A DNA stretch of 64,000 bases from Casp-alpha2 sp036337015 (GCA_036337015.1 JAYZEZ010000007.1:372001-436000); one strand, 5' to 3'. Positions 9,288 through 19,105 are shown, counted from the first letter of the stretch. Notes: generated by a model from the letters alone, not told the origin. Numbers and translations: made by a program.

Positions 9288-10898
9288 TTGATAAATAACG
9301 ATCACATTTATTTATATGATTCAACATTACGTGACGGGGCACAAACCCAAGGTGTTGACTTTAATCCATCTGATAAAACGCTGATTGCCCAAGAATTAGA
9401 TAGCGTAGGTATCGATTATATTGAAGGTGGATGGCCAGGAGCTAATGCTACTGATGATGCATTCTTTGCCGACCTTCCAGATTTGAAACGATCTAAGCTA
9501 ACCGCATTTGGAATGACCCGGCGAACTGGACGTAGTGCTGACAACGATCCAACCTTAAACGCTATCCTTACGACAAATGCCAGAACTGTCTGTATTTTTG
9601 GAAAAACCTGGGACTTTCATGTGAAAACTGCCCTAGATGTTAGTTTAGATGAGAATATTGAAATGATTGCAGATAGCATTAAACACGCAGCAAAAAAAAC
9701 TGATGAGGTCATGTTTGATGCTGAACACTTTTTTGACGGCTACAAATCTAATCCGACATTCGCTTTAGATTGCTTGAAGGCAGCTTATAAATCAGGCGCT
9801 AGATGGGTTATTCTATGCGACACTAATGGCGGTACCTTGCCTGATGAAATTGAAAAAATTGTCTCTGAAGTAGCACAACATATACCAGGAAAACAATTGG
9901 GTATCCACGCGCACGATGATACTGGTAATGCAGTAGCAAATAGTCTAGCCGCAGTTAGAGCTGGCGTGCGTCAAGTGCAGGGATCGCTTAATGGTCTTGG
10001 TGAGAGATGTGGCAACGCAAATTTAATTTCTATTATCCCATCTCTTGTGTTCAAAATGGGTTATAAAACCAGCATCACTCAAAAAGACATGACGAAGCTT
10101 ACTCAAGTTTCAAGGTTGCTCGATGAGCGTTTAAATCGTGCTCCAAACAAGGGTGCGCCATATGTTGGAGAATCAGCCTTTGCCCACAAAGGTGGCGTCC
10201 ATGCATCAGCTGTTGAGAAAAACCCCTCTACTTATGAGCATATAAATCCAGAAATTATTGGGAATCGCCGCCATATTGTAGTCTCGGACCAATCCGGTCG
10301 CTCCAACATTGTTGCCCGTTTCCACGAAGTTGGTATTAAAATAAAACCTAAAGATGAAAAAGTTACAAAATTAGTTGAAACTGTTAAGGACCTTGAATTC
10401 AAAGGCTATGCATTTGATGGGGCGGAAGCAAGCTTCGAGCTCCTTGCTAGGCGAGCGCTTGGAACTGTCCCCGATTATTTTCGCTGTTCAAGCTTCAAGG
10501 TTCTAGATGAACGCCACTGGAATGCCCAAGGCGAATTAGTTACTTATTCAGAAGCAACTGTTAAATTGGATATTTCCGGTGAAACACATATGACGGTTGC
10601 AGAGGGAAATGGCCCAGTAAATGCACTTGATGCTGCACTGCGCAAAGTATTGAACACCATTTACCCACAACTAAAAGACTTACGCTTGATTGATTATAAG
10701 GTGCGAATCTTAACTCCAGGAGACGGCACGGGAGCTGTGACTCGTGTCATGATTGAATCGGCGGACGAAAAAGGTGAGCATTGGTCTACTGTAGGTGTTA
10801 GTGCCAATATTATAGATGCTAGTTACAATGCTCTTCGTGATTCAATTATTTACAAACTTTATCGGGAAGGCGTAAAAGACAATAATTCCACCGATTAA
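9288..10898 (+). CDS. cimA: (R)-citramalate synthase
   Basis: 536 residues. The N-terminal TIM-barrel carries the DSTLRDGAQ motif, the HAHDDTGNA metal-binding His pair and the GxGERxGNA segment of the isopropylmalate/citramalate synthase family. The C-terminal half (about 390-520) is the regulatory LeuA-dimer domain. It condenses pyruvate and acetyl-CoA to citramalate, giving a threonine-independent entry to isoleucine. Start choice: the only start-like codon before the DSTLRDG motif is TTG at 9288, with a weak purine-rich sequence upstream. CimA rather than LeuA is favoured by the N-terminal sequence and length. Confidence 0.92.
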   Translation: MINNDHIYLYDSTLRDGAQTQGVDFNPSDKTLIAQELDSVGIDYIEGGWPGANATDDAFFADLPDLKRSKLTAFGMTRRTGRSADNDPTLNAILTTNARTVCIFGKTWDFHVKTALDVSLDENIEMIADSIKHAAKKTDEVMFDAEHFFDGYKSNPTFALDCLKAAYKSGARWVILCDTNGGTLPDEIEKIVSEVAQHIPGKQLGIHAHDDTGNAVANSLAAVRAGVRQVQGSLNGLGERCGNANLISIIPSLVFKMGYKTSITQKDMTKLTQVSRLLDERLNRAPNKGAPYVGESAFAHKGGVHASAVEKNPSTYEHINPEIIGNRRHIVVSDQSGRSNIVARFHEVGIKIKPKDEKVTKLVETVKDLEFKGYAFDGAEASFELLARRALGTVPDYFRCSSFKVLDERHWNAQGELVTYSEATVKLDISGETHMTVAEGNGPVNALDAALRKVLNTIYPQLKDLRLIDYKVRILTPGDGTGAVTRVMIESADEKGEHWSTVGVSANIIDASYNALRDSIIYKLYREGVKDNNSTD

Positions 10899-10923
10899 TA
10901 CGTTTAATATAGACGGAACCCAA

Positions 10924-11703
10924 ATGGCTGGAACCAATTCTGCTAAGATAAAAAATACAACCCTTGCAAATTTAAGTGCACCAACCATCATTCTAGTAGA
11001 ACCGCAGCTTGGAGAAAATATTGGGATGGCTGCCCGTGCAATGCTTAATTGTGGCTTATCCGATCTCAGACTAGTTAACCCACGCGACGGCTGGCCAAGT
11101 GAAAGTGCTAACGCTACAGCTGCGGGGGCTAATCAGGTAATCAAAAACACTAGTGTATTTGGAACCACAGCGGAGGCAGTATCTGACCTCAATTTGGTTT
11201 TCGCAGCTACCGCACGCAAACGTGACATGATTAATCGTATTGTCACTCCACGCCAAGCTGCAAAAGAAATGCATGAAACCTTTAACCATAAAGATGAAAG
11301 CGTTGGTGTATTGTTCGGCCCTGAGTCTAAGGGTCTCAGCAACAATGATGTCACACAGGCTGATTCGATTATCATGGTTCCGGTCAACCCATCATTCAAC
11401 TCGCTCAATTTAGCTCAAGCTGTCTACGTCATAGGCTATGAATGGTATCTTAAAGCAATTGACAACCAGCCCGGCTCTCACACAACCTTTTCAAAAAAAC
11501 CTAAGCTTGCTAATAAATCAGAGGTTAACGGAATTATTCGGCATCTTACTGACAAACTAGACCAAACCAGTTTCTTTTACGTTAAGGAGAAACGTCCGGT
11601 TATGTTGCGCAACCTCCGAAATATTTTTCAACGTGCAAAATTGACAGAACAAGAAGCACGCACCTTACGAGGTGTCATATCAAGTTTGACTAAAAATTCT
11701 TAA
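10924..11703 (+). CDS. trmJ: tRNA (cytidine/uridine-32 2'-O)-methyltransferase TrmJ
   Basis: 259 residues with the SpoU/TrmH-type knotted methyltransferase core: PQLGENIGMAARAM near residues 28-41, LFGPESKGLSN near 131, and the C-terminal knot motif PSFNSLNLAQAV. TrmJ methylates the 2'-hydroxyl of residue 32 of several tRNAs using S-adenosylmethionine. The C-terminal helical extension fits TrmJ better than other SpoU members. It starts 25 bases after cimA on the same strand and faces coq7 tail to tail. Confidence 0.9.
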   Translation: MAGTNSAKIKNTTLANLSAPTIILVEPQLGENIGMAARAMLNCGLSDLRLVNPRDGWPSESANATAAGANQVIKNTSVFGTTAEAVSDLNLVFAATARKRDMINRIVTPRQAAKEMHETFNHKDESVGVLFGPESKGLSNNDVTQADSIIMVPVNPSFNSLNLAQAVYVIGYEWYLKAIDNQPGSHTTFSKKPKLANKSEVNGIIRHLTDKLDQTSFFYVKEKRPVMLRNLRNIFQRAKLTEQEARTLRGVISSLTKNS

Positions 11704-11791
11704 CCATGAACTAAAACCAATCTAAAATTATTTTTTGAATCCTGGTTTTAATAAAATTTTATATGATGTTTTTAAATTAAAGAAAACAAAG

Positions 11792-12376
11792 CTAAATACG
11801 AGTAGAAAGCCAAATAGCAACGCGCGATCCTGCCTTAACCATGCCTGTCAAAACACCATACCCCGGAGCTTGTTCAGCACCGCCCTCATATGCCTTTTCT
11901 TTGTGCTCTAATTCTTCCAAGCGAAAAGATTCCAAAGTATCACGTAATTTTTTTTCATCCCCTTCAGCATCTAATTTTTTTATCTGACCCGCGTAATGTT
12001 CATCAATAACTTCTTCCACGGCAACAGTACAAGCCATGGCAGCCTTTTCACCCATCAACGCAGTCCCTACGCCCAATGCAAAACCAGCAGCATGCCATAA
12101 AGGTAATAAAGCTGTTGGCCTCACACGATGTTCAGGAATTAATTCTTTGAATACGTTAAGATGATGACGCTCTTGATCTGCCATATGTTCAATTAAAGGC
12201 GCACTCGCTGTTCTACCTAGGACACTCAATTGTCCTTCATAAATTCTAACAGCACCATATTCACCTGCATGATTAACCCTGATCATCCGCTTAATTTCTT
12301 TCTCAAGATTTGGATCACCTGGGAGACGAGTTCTTACCTTTTGTTTCTTCTTACTTTTACTAATTGTGACCTCCAA
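11792..12376 (-). CDS. coq7: Demethoxyubiquinone hydroxylase (Coq7 family)
   Basis: 194 residues if started at the TTG at 12376. This start follows GGGGAG by nine bases and leaves only a 17-base overlap with dsbB; a start at 12454 would overlap dsbB by 95 bases with non-homologous residues. The diiron ligands of the Coq7 family are visible: NHAGEYGAVRIY, ADQERHHL, VAVEEVIDEHY and EELEHKEKA. It performs the penultimate C6 hydroxylation in ubiquinone synthesis at the membrane. It points to aerobic respiration and is translationally coupled to dsbB. Confidence 0.93.
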   Translation of the reverse strand: MEVTISKSKKKQKVRTRLPGDPNLEKEIKRMIRVNHAGEYGAVRIYEGQLSVLGRTASAPLIEHMADQERHHLNVFKELIPEHRVRPTALLPLWHAAGFALGVGTALMGEKAAMACTVAVEEVIDEHYAGQIKKLDAEGDEKKLRDTLESFRLEELEHKEKAYEGGAEQAPGYGVLTGMVKAGSRVAIWLSTRI

Positions 12377-12875
12377 TTTTAAAAGCTCCCCAAAAAGCGC
12401 CAACTGCGAAAATAAATGACGCCGCAAAATTGTATGTCGCCATTGAAAATCCAAACAAGCTCCAATTCATTTTGTCGCAAGCCATCACAGACCCCCCTGC
12501 TAACAAAGATTCTCGTAATTGTTTAACTGTCTTAATGCCACTATTAACATCGGAAGCATTGCACCCCGTAACTGATAACCACCAATGCTGCTCAACACCA
12601 ATATGATAGAGTGCAATAGCTGCACCAAAACCAAATATTACGCCAGAAGCCTCTACAACTCTAATTCTTCTATAAGGAATTATGAGAGCTACTAATCCAA
12701 GTAGTCCTGATGCAAAATAGGGAATTCGTTGATAAAGGCAAAGAGCACAAGGTTCAATTTTAAGAATGTATTGAGAAAAATATGCAACAGACAGTGCGGC
12801 TAGGGAAACACCAAAAATACCAAGAGGCACTATAAAAGCCGGATCAGTTAATTTATGTCTATTCATTATTTCCAC
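12360..12875 (-). CDS. dsbB: Disulfide bond formation protein DsbB family
   Basis: 171 residues with four transmembrane helices. The quinone-proximal CxxC lies in EPCALCLYQR (first periplasmic loop) and a second Cys pair in the second loop (TGCNASD and VMACDK), which is the DsbB layout. It reoxidises periplasmic DsbA using ubiquinone. The GTG start at 12875 overlaps the TAG stop of the upstream gene by one base, implying coupling. An in-frame ATG at 12866 is an alternative start. The next gene downstream, coq7, makes the quinone it uses. Confidence 0.9.
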   Translation of the reverse strand: MEIMNRHKLTDPAFIVPLGIFGVSLAALSVAYFSQYILKIEPCALCLYQRIPYFASGLLGLVALIIPYRRIRVVEASGVIFGFGAAIALYHIGVEQHWWLSVTGCNASDVNSGIKTVKQLRESLLAGGSVMACDKMNWSLFGFSMATYNFAASFIFAVGAFWGAFKIGGHN

Positions 12876-13456
12876 TACAAAAAATACTTAATTATGGCAA
12901 ACCCTCCAAATAAGAGCGCCAAAATTAGAACAAATAAAATACCCATATATTTTTCAATCAATGTCCTGATCTGTTCACCAAATTTCCAAAGCAAACTAGC
13001 CACAAGAAAAAAGCGTAAGCCTCGCGCAGCTATTGATGCTGTGATAAATATAACTAAATCTAGAGCAGTCACTCCAGATAAAATGGTGATGACCTTATAA
13101 GGAAATGGGGTCACGCCTGCAGCAAAAACTGACCATGCGCCCCAATCATTATATTTAATCTGAAACTCGGCAAATTTTGGCGCAAAACCATAGAATTCAA
13201 GTAAAGGGCGACCTAATTCTTCGAATAAAAAAACGCCAATGGCATACCCTAATAATCCACCCAGGACAGAGGCTACCGTACAGATAAAAGCAAAATAAAA
13301 CGCCTTGGCTCTATTAGCTAAAACCATAGGAATTAACATAACATCAGGAGGAATAGGAAAAATTGAACTTTCAATAAAAGAAACAGTCGCTAGTGCCGGA
13401 ACTGCATTACGATGCCCCGCTAAACCCATAGTCCAATTGTAAAAGCGTCTTAACAT
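12875..13456 (-). CDS. YqaA/DedA-family inner-membrane protein
   Basis: 193 residues, strongly hydrophobic with about five membrane segments. It includes the short DedA/SNARE-associated (VTT) signature around ESSIFPIPPDVML and the re-entrant GVTPFPYKVITILSG segment, typical of the smaller YqaA branch. The DedA superfamily includes lipid transporters (undecaprenyl phosphate or phospholipid recycling); the substrate of YqaA-type members is not settled. It is the first gene of a tight minus-strand unit with dsbB and coq7. Confidence 0.85.
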   Translation of the reverse strand: MLRRFYNWTMGLAGHRNAVPALATVSFIESSIFPIPPDVMLIPMVLANRAKAFYFAFICTVASVLGGLLGYAIGVFLFEELGRPLLEFYGFAPKFAEFQIKYNDWGAWSVFAAGVTPFPYKVITILSGVTALDLVIFITASIAARGLRFFLVASLLWKFGEQIRTLIEKYMGILFVLILALLFGGFAIIKYFL

Positions 13457-13621
13457 CAGCGGTATTTAGCAGGCAATTTCATAGAGAGCAAACAGCTAAA
13501 ATTCTTATTTATCTGGGAAAGTTAGACTTTGCGGCATATGTACAGTTTACATCCTGGATGCAGGAAAAAGTCACAACTAACTAACACTAATAATGAAGTT
13601 AAAAATTTAGAAAGAAGCAGC

Positions 13622-14365
13622 TTAAATTTCCACAACTAATCCATCATGAGCACATTCTTCGGGCACCTTATCTGCCATAGGTAACATCTCGCGACTAAAG
13701 TGGGTAAGAATTATTCTCTTGTGTCCGAATTCGTCCCAGTGTTCTTTTATATCAGGATAATTCATATGGAATCTAACAGGCTTCTCATAAAAATAACATT
13801 CGCAGATAAATAGATCAGCATCGTTTGCAACCTTTGGCATATGCTTAGTCCATTGACTATCGCCTGTATAAGACACCACCTTTCCTCCAGCTTCACAGCG
13901 TATAGAAGTTGGGTTAGTTGCTGCGGTATGGTAGGCTGGGTAAGGAGTAACTATTAATTTATCTCCAATTTTATTAGGTTTCATAAGCTTCATATCAACA
14001 TAAGTAAGATCAAACTTGGGAACCATGACACTACTACCAGGCAACATAACCTCCATCATCTCAAGCATGCGAACTTCAGTATCCGGTGGCCCCGCAATAA
14101 TTACGGGCTTAGTGCGCTTGGCGCCAAGCATCGCATCCATCAACATCGAGGGAATACCAGAGCAATGATCCGCGTGAATATGTGAAAAGACAAAAACATC
14201 GATACTCGCATGATCTATACCCACCTGATTAAGAGCTACCAACGAAGATGCTCCAAAATCAATTGCATAGCGGAGCCCCTCTACATCAACGACAAAACAA
14301 GTATTGAAACGTCCTCCGGTACCAAAGGCGTCTCCACAACCGGCAAATGTTACTTTAGCTGACAT
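13622..14365 (-). CDS. Metallo-beta-lactamase-fold hydrolase (RNase Z-like subgroup)
   Basis: 247 residues with the metal-binding motif HIHADH at 62-67, further ligands in the YTGDSQW and ILTHFS segments, and no signal peptide. The pattern resembles RNase Z/arylsulfatase-type MBL proteins, but the long exosite arm of true tRNase Z is not evident. In this position, 13 bases after a CaiB-type CoA-transferase and last in the operon, it is more likely a small-molecule hydrolase (for example a thioesterase or lactonase) of the same catabolic route. That role is inference. Confidence 0.8.
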   Translation of the reverse strand: MSAKVTFAGCGDAFGTGGRFNTCFVVDVEGLRYAIDFGASSLVALNQVGIDHASIDVFVFSHIHADHCSGIPSMLMDAMLGAKRTKPVIIAGPPDTEVRMLEMMEVMLPGSSVMVPKFDLTYVDMKLMKPNKIGDKLIVTPYPAYHTAATNPTSIRCEAGGKVVSYTGDSQWTKHMPKVANDADLFICECYFYEKPVRFHMNYPDIKEHWDEFGHKRIILTHFSREMLPMADKVPEECAHDGLVVEI

Positions 14366-14378
14366 TATTTATCCTTTC

Positions 14379-15629
14379 TTAAATGATACCTTTAGTCTTG
14401 AGTTTTTCACGCTCAGTTTCATCGAGACCTAGAACTTCGGAGAGAATCTCATCCGTATGTTGCCCAAGAGTTGGTGGTGGATAACGGTAAGAGACAGGGG
14501 TTTCGGACATCTTTATAGGACTAGAAATTAGCTGTACTCTATCTTCTCCAGCAAGAGGGTGTTCTATTTCCGTTATCATTTTTCGTGCTTTTACTTGTGG
14601 ATCTTCAAACACTTGATCGATTGTATTAACACGTGAACAAGTAATACTAAGTTTGGATAACTCAGATACCCAGAAATCGGCTGTATTTTTTTCAATGATG
14701 TTTTGCACCTCAGCATTTACAGTTTTACGGTTTCTAACTCTATCAGAATTTGTACGAAAACGAGAATCCTCTAGAAGATTAACATTGTCTGTAAATTCGC
14801 AAAAGCGACGGAATGCATCTTCATTTGCTGCACCCAGAATAATAAAACCGTCAGAGGCTTCAAAAACTTGGTAAGGAACTATATTTGGATGGCCCGTCCC
14901 AAGTCGCTCCGGCACCTCACCATTAAGAAGATAGTTTACACCCTGATTGTATAACCAAGCCACTTGAACATCCAAGAGGGCAAGATCAATCTGCTGACCT
15001 TTCCCTGTAAGGTCACGATGCTTAAGAGCCGCAAGGATAGAGGTACTAGCGTACAATCCTGTGATAATATCATTTACAGCAACAGGAACTTTTGATGGAG
15101 GACCTTCAGGCTCACCTGTTATACTAAGTAAGCCTCCTAACCCCTGAGCTGCCATATCATAACCAGGGCGTTCAGCATAGGGGCCATCCTGACCATATCC
15201 AGTAATTGAGCAATAAACGATACTAGGAAATTCGGAATGAATACTTTCATAATCAAGACCAAATTTTGCAAGACTTCCAACTTTAAAGTTTTCTATCAGA
15301 ACATCTGATTTAGCAAGTAATTGCTTGATCAAAGATGCACCCTCGGGTTTTGACATATCAATAGTCAAAGACCGTTTGTTTCGCCCTGTAGATAAATAGT
15401 AACCACTTTCACTAGTTTCAGTGCCATCAGCCTTCTTAAGGAAAGGCGGCCCCCAACCACGGATCTCATCACCAACTCCGGGGCGTTCAACCTTGATAAC
15501 ATCAGCTCCAAGGTCTCCGAAAATTTGAGTGCACGAGGGGGCTGCCAGAACTCGACTTAAGTCAAGGACGCGAACACCAGTTAAGGGACCTGGTCTAGGC
15601 TTAGGTTTAGATTGTGTTTTGACTGTCAT
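14379..15629 (-). CDS. CaiB/BaiF family (class III) CoA-transferase
   Basis: 416 residues, normal for the family. It has the conserved N-terminal GVRVLDLSRVLAAPSCTQIFGDLGADVIKVE segments (described piecewise; residues about 18-49), the catalytic Asp158 in RPGYDMAAQG, and the GLYAS and GRNKRSLTID motifs. Class III enzymes move CoA between acyl-CoA and a free carboxylate (formate/oxalate, carnitine, succinate and others). The substrate cannot be read from sequence. Its start overlaps the end of the phosphodiesterase gene by 4 bases, so they are co-translated. Confidence 0.88.
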   Translation of the reverse strand: MTVKTQSKPKPRPGPLTGVRVLDLSRVLAAPSCTQIFGDLGADVIKVERPGVGDEIRGWGPPFLKKADGTETSESGYYLSTGRNKRSLTIDMSKPEGASLIKQLLAKSDVLIENFKVGSLAKFGLDYESIHSEFPSIVYCSITGYGQDGPYAERPGYDMAAQGLGGLLSITGEPEGPPSKVPVAVNDIITGLYASTSILAALKHRDLTGKGQQIDLALLDVQVAWLYNQGVNYLLNGEVPERLGTGHPNIVPYQVFEASDGFIILGAANEDAFRRFCEFTDNVNLLEDSRFRTNSDRVRNRKTVNAEVQNIIEKNTADFWVSELSKLSITCSRVNTIDQVFEDPQVKARKMITEIEHPLAGEDRVQLISSPIKMSETPVSYRYPPPTLGQHTDEILSEVLGLDETEREKLKTKGII

Positions 15630-16504
15630 GCAATTGCGCCAAGCTCTTTAGGTAATGACTGCCGTTTCTGCATACGCTTAAAGCGCCCTGGCCAATCCTT
15701 CATTAAACTAGCGACGTCGTGCGTTTTATGGGAATTAAGAAAAAGTGTATGTGAGATAAGCGTATTTCTATGCCAGTAGTGTAGCATCATTGCAGGAGGT
15801 TCATTAGTTACCCTTGGCATTGCCTCATCATTTAGATCAAGATCAACCGCATAACATGTAGTTGGGCAAACAGTTACTGGGATGCCAGAGAACGTAGCAT
15901 GGATATTTCGATGCAAGTGTCCTGCAGTTATACCAATCACCTGAGAATGCCGACCTAAGACCTCCGCTAGAAGATCTAAACCTTCCAGGATACCAATCCG
16001 ATCCATCCACCAAATACCTGTTTCAAATGGTGGGTGATGCATAAATATTAAGGTAGGTTTATTAGCCTCATTTCCAAGGACTTCATCTAACCATTTAGCT
16101 CTCTCTTCTGGAACGCAGCCCTGATGATGTCCTTCCACCGAGGTATCGAGAGCAACAAGCCTAAGTGGACCATCATCAATAACAGTCCTGACATAACCGC
16201 GTTCATCATTCACTATACCATATCTATTAGAGAATGCGTTAACCAAAGGCCCATACTCGTCATGATTGCCGGGGAGTAAAAACAGCGGAATTTCTAGTGG
16301 TTCTAGCAATTCAGATAGTGCCGAGTATTGTTCAGGCCGACCAGCACTTGTTAGGTCACCTGTTGCTATGACTAAGTCAGGCCGAGGCGAAAGTCCATTT
16401 AAACGACCAACCGCTAACGAAACATTATGATTATTATCACAACTTAACAAAGCTTTAGAACCTGCCTCTCTACAATGAAGGTCAGATATTTGTGCGATCA
16501 GCAT
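15626..16504 (-). CDS. GpdQ-like glycerophosphodiesterase (calcineurin-like metallophosphoesterase)
   Basis: 292 residues. The dinuclear metal ligands of Enterobacter GpdQ appear at the same or nearly the same residue numbers: Asp8 and His10 (ISDLH), Asp50 (ATGD), Asn80 (GNHDE), His156 (MHHPP), then His196 and His198 (AGHLH). GpdQ-type enzymes hydrolyse glycerophosphodiesters such as glycerophosphoethanolamine, with broad phosphodiesterase side activity. The neighbouring Ugp-type importer fits a glycerophosphodiester substrate. The alternative is a cAMP phosphodiesterase of the CpdA type, which has the same core but is less consistent with the context. Confidence 0.85.
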   Translation of the reverse strand: MLIAQISDLHCREAGSKALLSCDNNHNVSLAVGRLNGLSPRPDLVIATGDLTSAGRPEQYSALSELLEPLEIPLFLLPGNHDEYGPLVNAFSNRYGIVNDERGYVRTVIDDGPLRLVALDTSVEGHHQGCVPEERAKWLDEVLGNEANKPTLIFMHHPPFETGIWWMDRIGILEGLDLLAEVLGRHSQVIGITAGHLHRNIHATFSGIPVTVCPTTCYAVDLDLNDEAMPRVTNEPPAMMLHYWHRNTLISHTLFLNSHKTHDVASLMKDWPGRFKRMQKRQSLPKELGAIA

Positions 16505-16563
16505 TGGCTATCCTTCATAACATGTATAAAAAAAAATCGAGTTTCTCTATCACTTAACAACAC

Positions 16564-17691
16564 TTAAAGAACAAGAATTTCACGAACGGTAGTTACATCA
16601 GCCAAACGGTCGAAGGCTTCGTTCAATTCTTCAAAACATATAGTGCGCGACATAAGACGATCAACTGGCAATCGACCATCTAAAAAAAGACTAATATAAC
16701 GAGGAATATCGCGAGCTGGGATGCAGCTTCCCATATAGCTTCCTTTTAAACAGCGTTCCTCACCAGCTAGGCTGAGGTGTTGTAGGGTAATCGTAGCCTC
16801 AGGTCCAGGCAAACCAGCAGTGACAGTCGTCCCTCCCCGACGAGTTATTGCATAAGCTGTTTCTAGGGCTCGAGGAGATCCGGCAGTTTCTAGGGCAAGG
16901 TCAACACCACCATCGGTCGCGTTTCGAATTTGAGAAACAAAATCTACATCCGTAGCATTATAAGTTTCGTGTGCGCCGAGTTCACGGGCCAAATCTAATT
17001 TATTGTTTTGAACATCAACTGCTATCACTTTTCTAGCACCCGCTGTCCGTGCAGCCAACATTGAACTCAGCCCCACACCTCCCAGTCCAACTACAGCAAC
17101 ACTTTGACCAGATCGAACATTTGCCGTATTGAATACAGCTCCTACACCAGTGATCACGGCACAACCAAACATCGCTGCATGCTCAAAGGGAACACTTGGA
17201 TCAATCTTAACCAATGCATTTTTAGAAACAACGGCATATTCAGCAAAGCCTGCAACACCAGAATGATGATGTATGGGATTTCCTTCCTTATGGAGACGTG
17301 TCGTCCCATCAAGCAAAGTACCAGATAAATTAGCAGAATTAGCTGGCAAGCACAAAGATGGGCGTCCTTGACGACACATATCACACAAACCACAACTAGC
17401 AACAAAAGCAACAGCGACATGATCGCCAGATGAGAACCCTTCTACGCTTGGCCCAACTTCCTCTACTATTCCGGCGGCCTCATGTCCTATTACCATAGGA
17501 AGCGGCCTCGCTCTTTCGCCGCTGATAGCCACCAGATCAGAATGACATAAACCAACGGCTTTGACCTTAATCAGAACCTCATCTTTCATAGGTGGATCCA
17601 AATCAATCTCTTCAATGATTAAAGGTTGACTATCCGCATAAGGACGCGGACAGCCTGCCTCTCTGAGTATTGCGGCCTTAATCTTCATCAA
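16564..17691 (-). CDS. Zinc-dependent alcohol dehydrogenase (MDR superfamily)
   Basis: 375 residues. Catalytic zinc ligands are Cys49 (GLCHSD) and His70-Glu71 (GHEAAG). Structural zinc ligands are Cys100, Cys103, Cys106 and Cys114. The Rossmann motif is GLGGVG (about 204-209), followed by an acidic residue in VIAVDVQ that favours NAD. The general layout is that of class III/benzyl-type alcohol dehydrogenases. It oxidises an alcohol to an aldehyde in the cytoplasm; the substrate is unknown. It is first in the four-gene unit ADH, GpdQ-like, CoA-transferase, MBL, located just beyond the terminator of the ABC importer. Confidence 0.9.
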   Translation of the reverse strand: MMKIKAAILREAGCPRPYADSQPLIIEEIDLDPPMKDEVLIKVKAVGLCHSDLVAISGERARPLPMVIGHEAAGIVEEVGPSVEGFSSGDHVAVAFVASCGLCDMCRQGRPSLCLPANSANLSGTLLDGTTRLHKEGNPIHHHSGVAGFAEYAVVSKNALVKIDPSVPFEHAAMFGCAVITGVGAVFNTANVRSGQSVAVVGLGGVGLSSMLAARTAGARKVIAVDVQNNKLDLARELGAHETYNATDVDFVSQIRNATDGGVDLALETAGSPRALETAYAITRRGGTTVTAGLPGPEATITLQHLSLAGEERCLKGSYMGSCIPARDIPRYISLFLDGRLPVDRLMSRTICFEELNEAFDRLADVTTVREILVL

Positions 17692-17793
17692 AACCTTTCA
17701 AAGGTTTACATTCCGTCTGAATTCTCATTTACACCAAAAATATACTCCGCGATTGGAGTACAAATAGTGATTGTCATTAAACCAAGACTAAGA

Positions 17794-17827
17794 AGGCCCG
17801 GTCAAGACTTGCGTCATGACCAGGCCT
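17794..17827 (-). terminator. Terminator hairpin at the end of the Ugp-type ABC operon
   Basis: The arms 17794-17804 and 17817-17827 pair over 11 positions, and the inner GAC/GTC around a GCAA tetraloop extends the stem. The single imperfect position is a G-U wobble only when read on the minus strand, which fixes the direction. The following T-run is short (TTCTT). It lies 37 bases past the binding-protein stop and upstream of the ADH gene. Confidence 0.8.
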
Positions 17828-17863
17828 CTCAAAAAAAAGAAAAGCTTATTTTAAAAACAAACT

Positions 17864-19105
17864 TTACTTCGGTAACATACCTCCAATTTCATCTTGCAGT
17901 TCAGCCTGCAATTTCTTCATGTCAGTATGGTCACCCAACAAAATACCTTCCATTGCATCATAAAGGACTTGAGTTACGGCCAAGCCTTTGTCGCCTGGGT
18001 AGGCAATCCACTCACGAAGCAAAGGAAGCTGACGAACAGCTGTCTGCTTGTTAGGATTTTGATCGTAGAAATCTTTCAAAATGATTTCGTTAGCCGCTTT
18101 GTTAGGTGGCATATAACCAGTTGTTTCGGCCACTGCCGCTGCACCAAGACCGGATGTAATGTACTTAAGGAAAGTCCAAGCAGCTTTAACACGCTTAGGA
18201 TCCTTTGAAGTAGAAACCATCAACGCAGAGTTTCCACCAGCAGGCAATCCTTTTGGCCAGCCCTTCATACCAGGAAATTCATAAGTCTTAAGTTCAAAAT
18301 CACCCTTAGCACGCTCAACTGCACCTAGTGCAGATGTAGACCAAAACATCATAGCAATCTTACCAGCAGAGAAAGACTTAAGGGCGGCTTTCCATTTAAG
18401 ATTTTTCATCTTACAACCGTCAAAGATAGACTTAATTGTATTTAGAGCCTTTAGACCAGCTGGACCACCAAGATTAATCTTGCCGTTCTTTACAATTGGT
18501 GTCTCTTGAGACCATAGCAATGCTTGCAAGAACCAGTTACCAGTGATGTTCCAACCCCAAAAAATTGGGTTTTTAACTCCACCTTTACGAAGCTTCTTAC
18601 ATGTGCTGATCACTTCATTCCAGTTTGTCGGTAATTTACTAACACCTGCTTTCTTCATCAGGTCCATATTATAATAACCAACTGGCAGTGAGACCGAGAA
18701 AGGCAATCCATAAACTTCACCATTAAAGGTTCCCAGATCGAGCATTGATTTATGGTAACCATCTTTTTCAAAGTTTGCTTCTTTAGCAATGAATGGCTCT
18801 AAGGATTTAGCAATACCCTTTTCCACAAAAATTGCCTGACGGTTCAAACCCTGCATGGTGATATCAGGCAAGGTTTTTGAGACAGCTTCACGAAGCACAA
18901 CCTGAGTTGCATCTTCATAATCATCATAAGTAGCACGGAATTTCACCTTAATGTCGGGGTGATCTTTCTTAAAGTTTTCCATAATTTTTGTATAGGTCGT
19001 ATCGAAAAGGTGAGCATATGGGTACCCAACCTCAATTTCGACTGCTTGTGCAGACGTCGCGACAAACATTGACGCGGCGGCCATTACAGTAAAAATACGT
19101 TTCAT
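17864..19105 (-). CDS. ABC importer substrate-binding protein, UgpB/MalE-type
   Basis: 413 residues with a clear signal peptide (residues 1-22, ending SAQA) followed by a family 1 extracellular solute-binding fold. It shows the usual NFKKDHPDIKVKF opening and the GLPFSVSLPVGYYN and MMFWSTSALGA segments. It binds a sugar, glycerol-phosphate-type or similar solute in the periplasm. It is translated from a very strong ribosome site (AGGAGGAT). Unusually, it is the last gene of the operon, 124 bases after the permease, separated by a hairpin region. The GpdQ-like neighbour suggests glycerol 3-phosphate or a glycerophosphodiester as ligand. Confidence 0.9.
   Translation of the reverse strand: MKRIFTVMAAASMFVATSAQAVEIEVGYPYAHLFDTTYTKIMENFKKDHPDIKVKFRATYDDYEDATQVVLREAVSKTLPDITMQGLNRQAIFVEKGIAKSLEPFIAKEANFEKDGYHKSMLDLGTFNGEVYGLPFSVSLPVGYYNMDLMKKAGVSKLPTNWNEVISTCKKLRKGGVKNPIFWGWNITGNWFLQALLWSQETPIVKNGKINLGGPAGLKALNTIKSIFDGCKMKNLKWKAALKSFSAGKIAMMFWSTSALGAVERAKGDFELKTYEFPGMKGWPKGLPAGGNSALMVSTSKDPKRVKAAWTFLKYITSGLGAAAVAETTGYMPPNKAANEIILKDFYDQNPNKQTAVRQLPLLREWIAYPGDKGLAVTQVLYDAMEGILLGDHTDMKKLQAELQDEIGGMLPK

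Noticed and set aside
11712..11750. Bidirectional terminator between trmJ and coq7
   Set aside because: TAAAACCA/TGGTTTTA can pair, but the loop is 23 bases and the stem weak; too uncertain to list.
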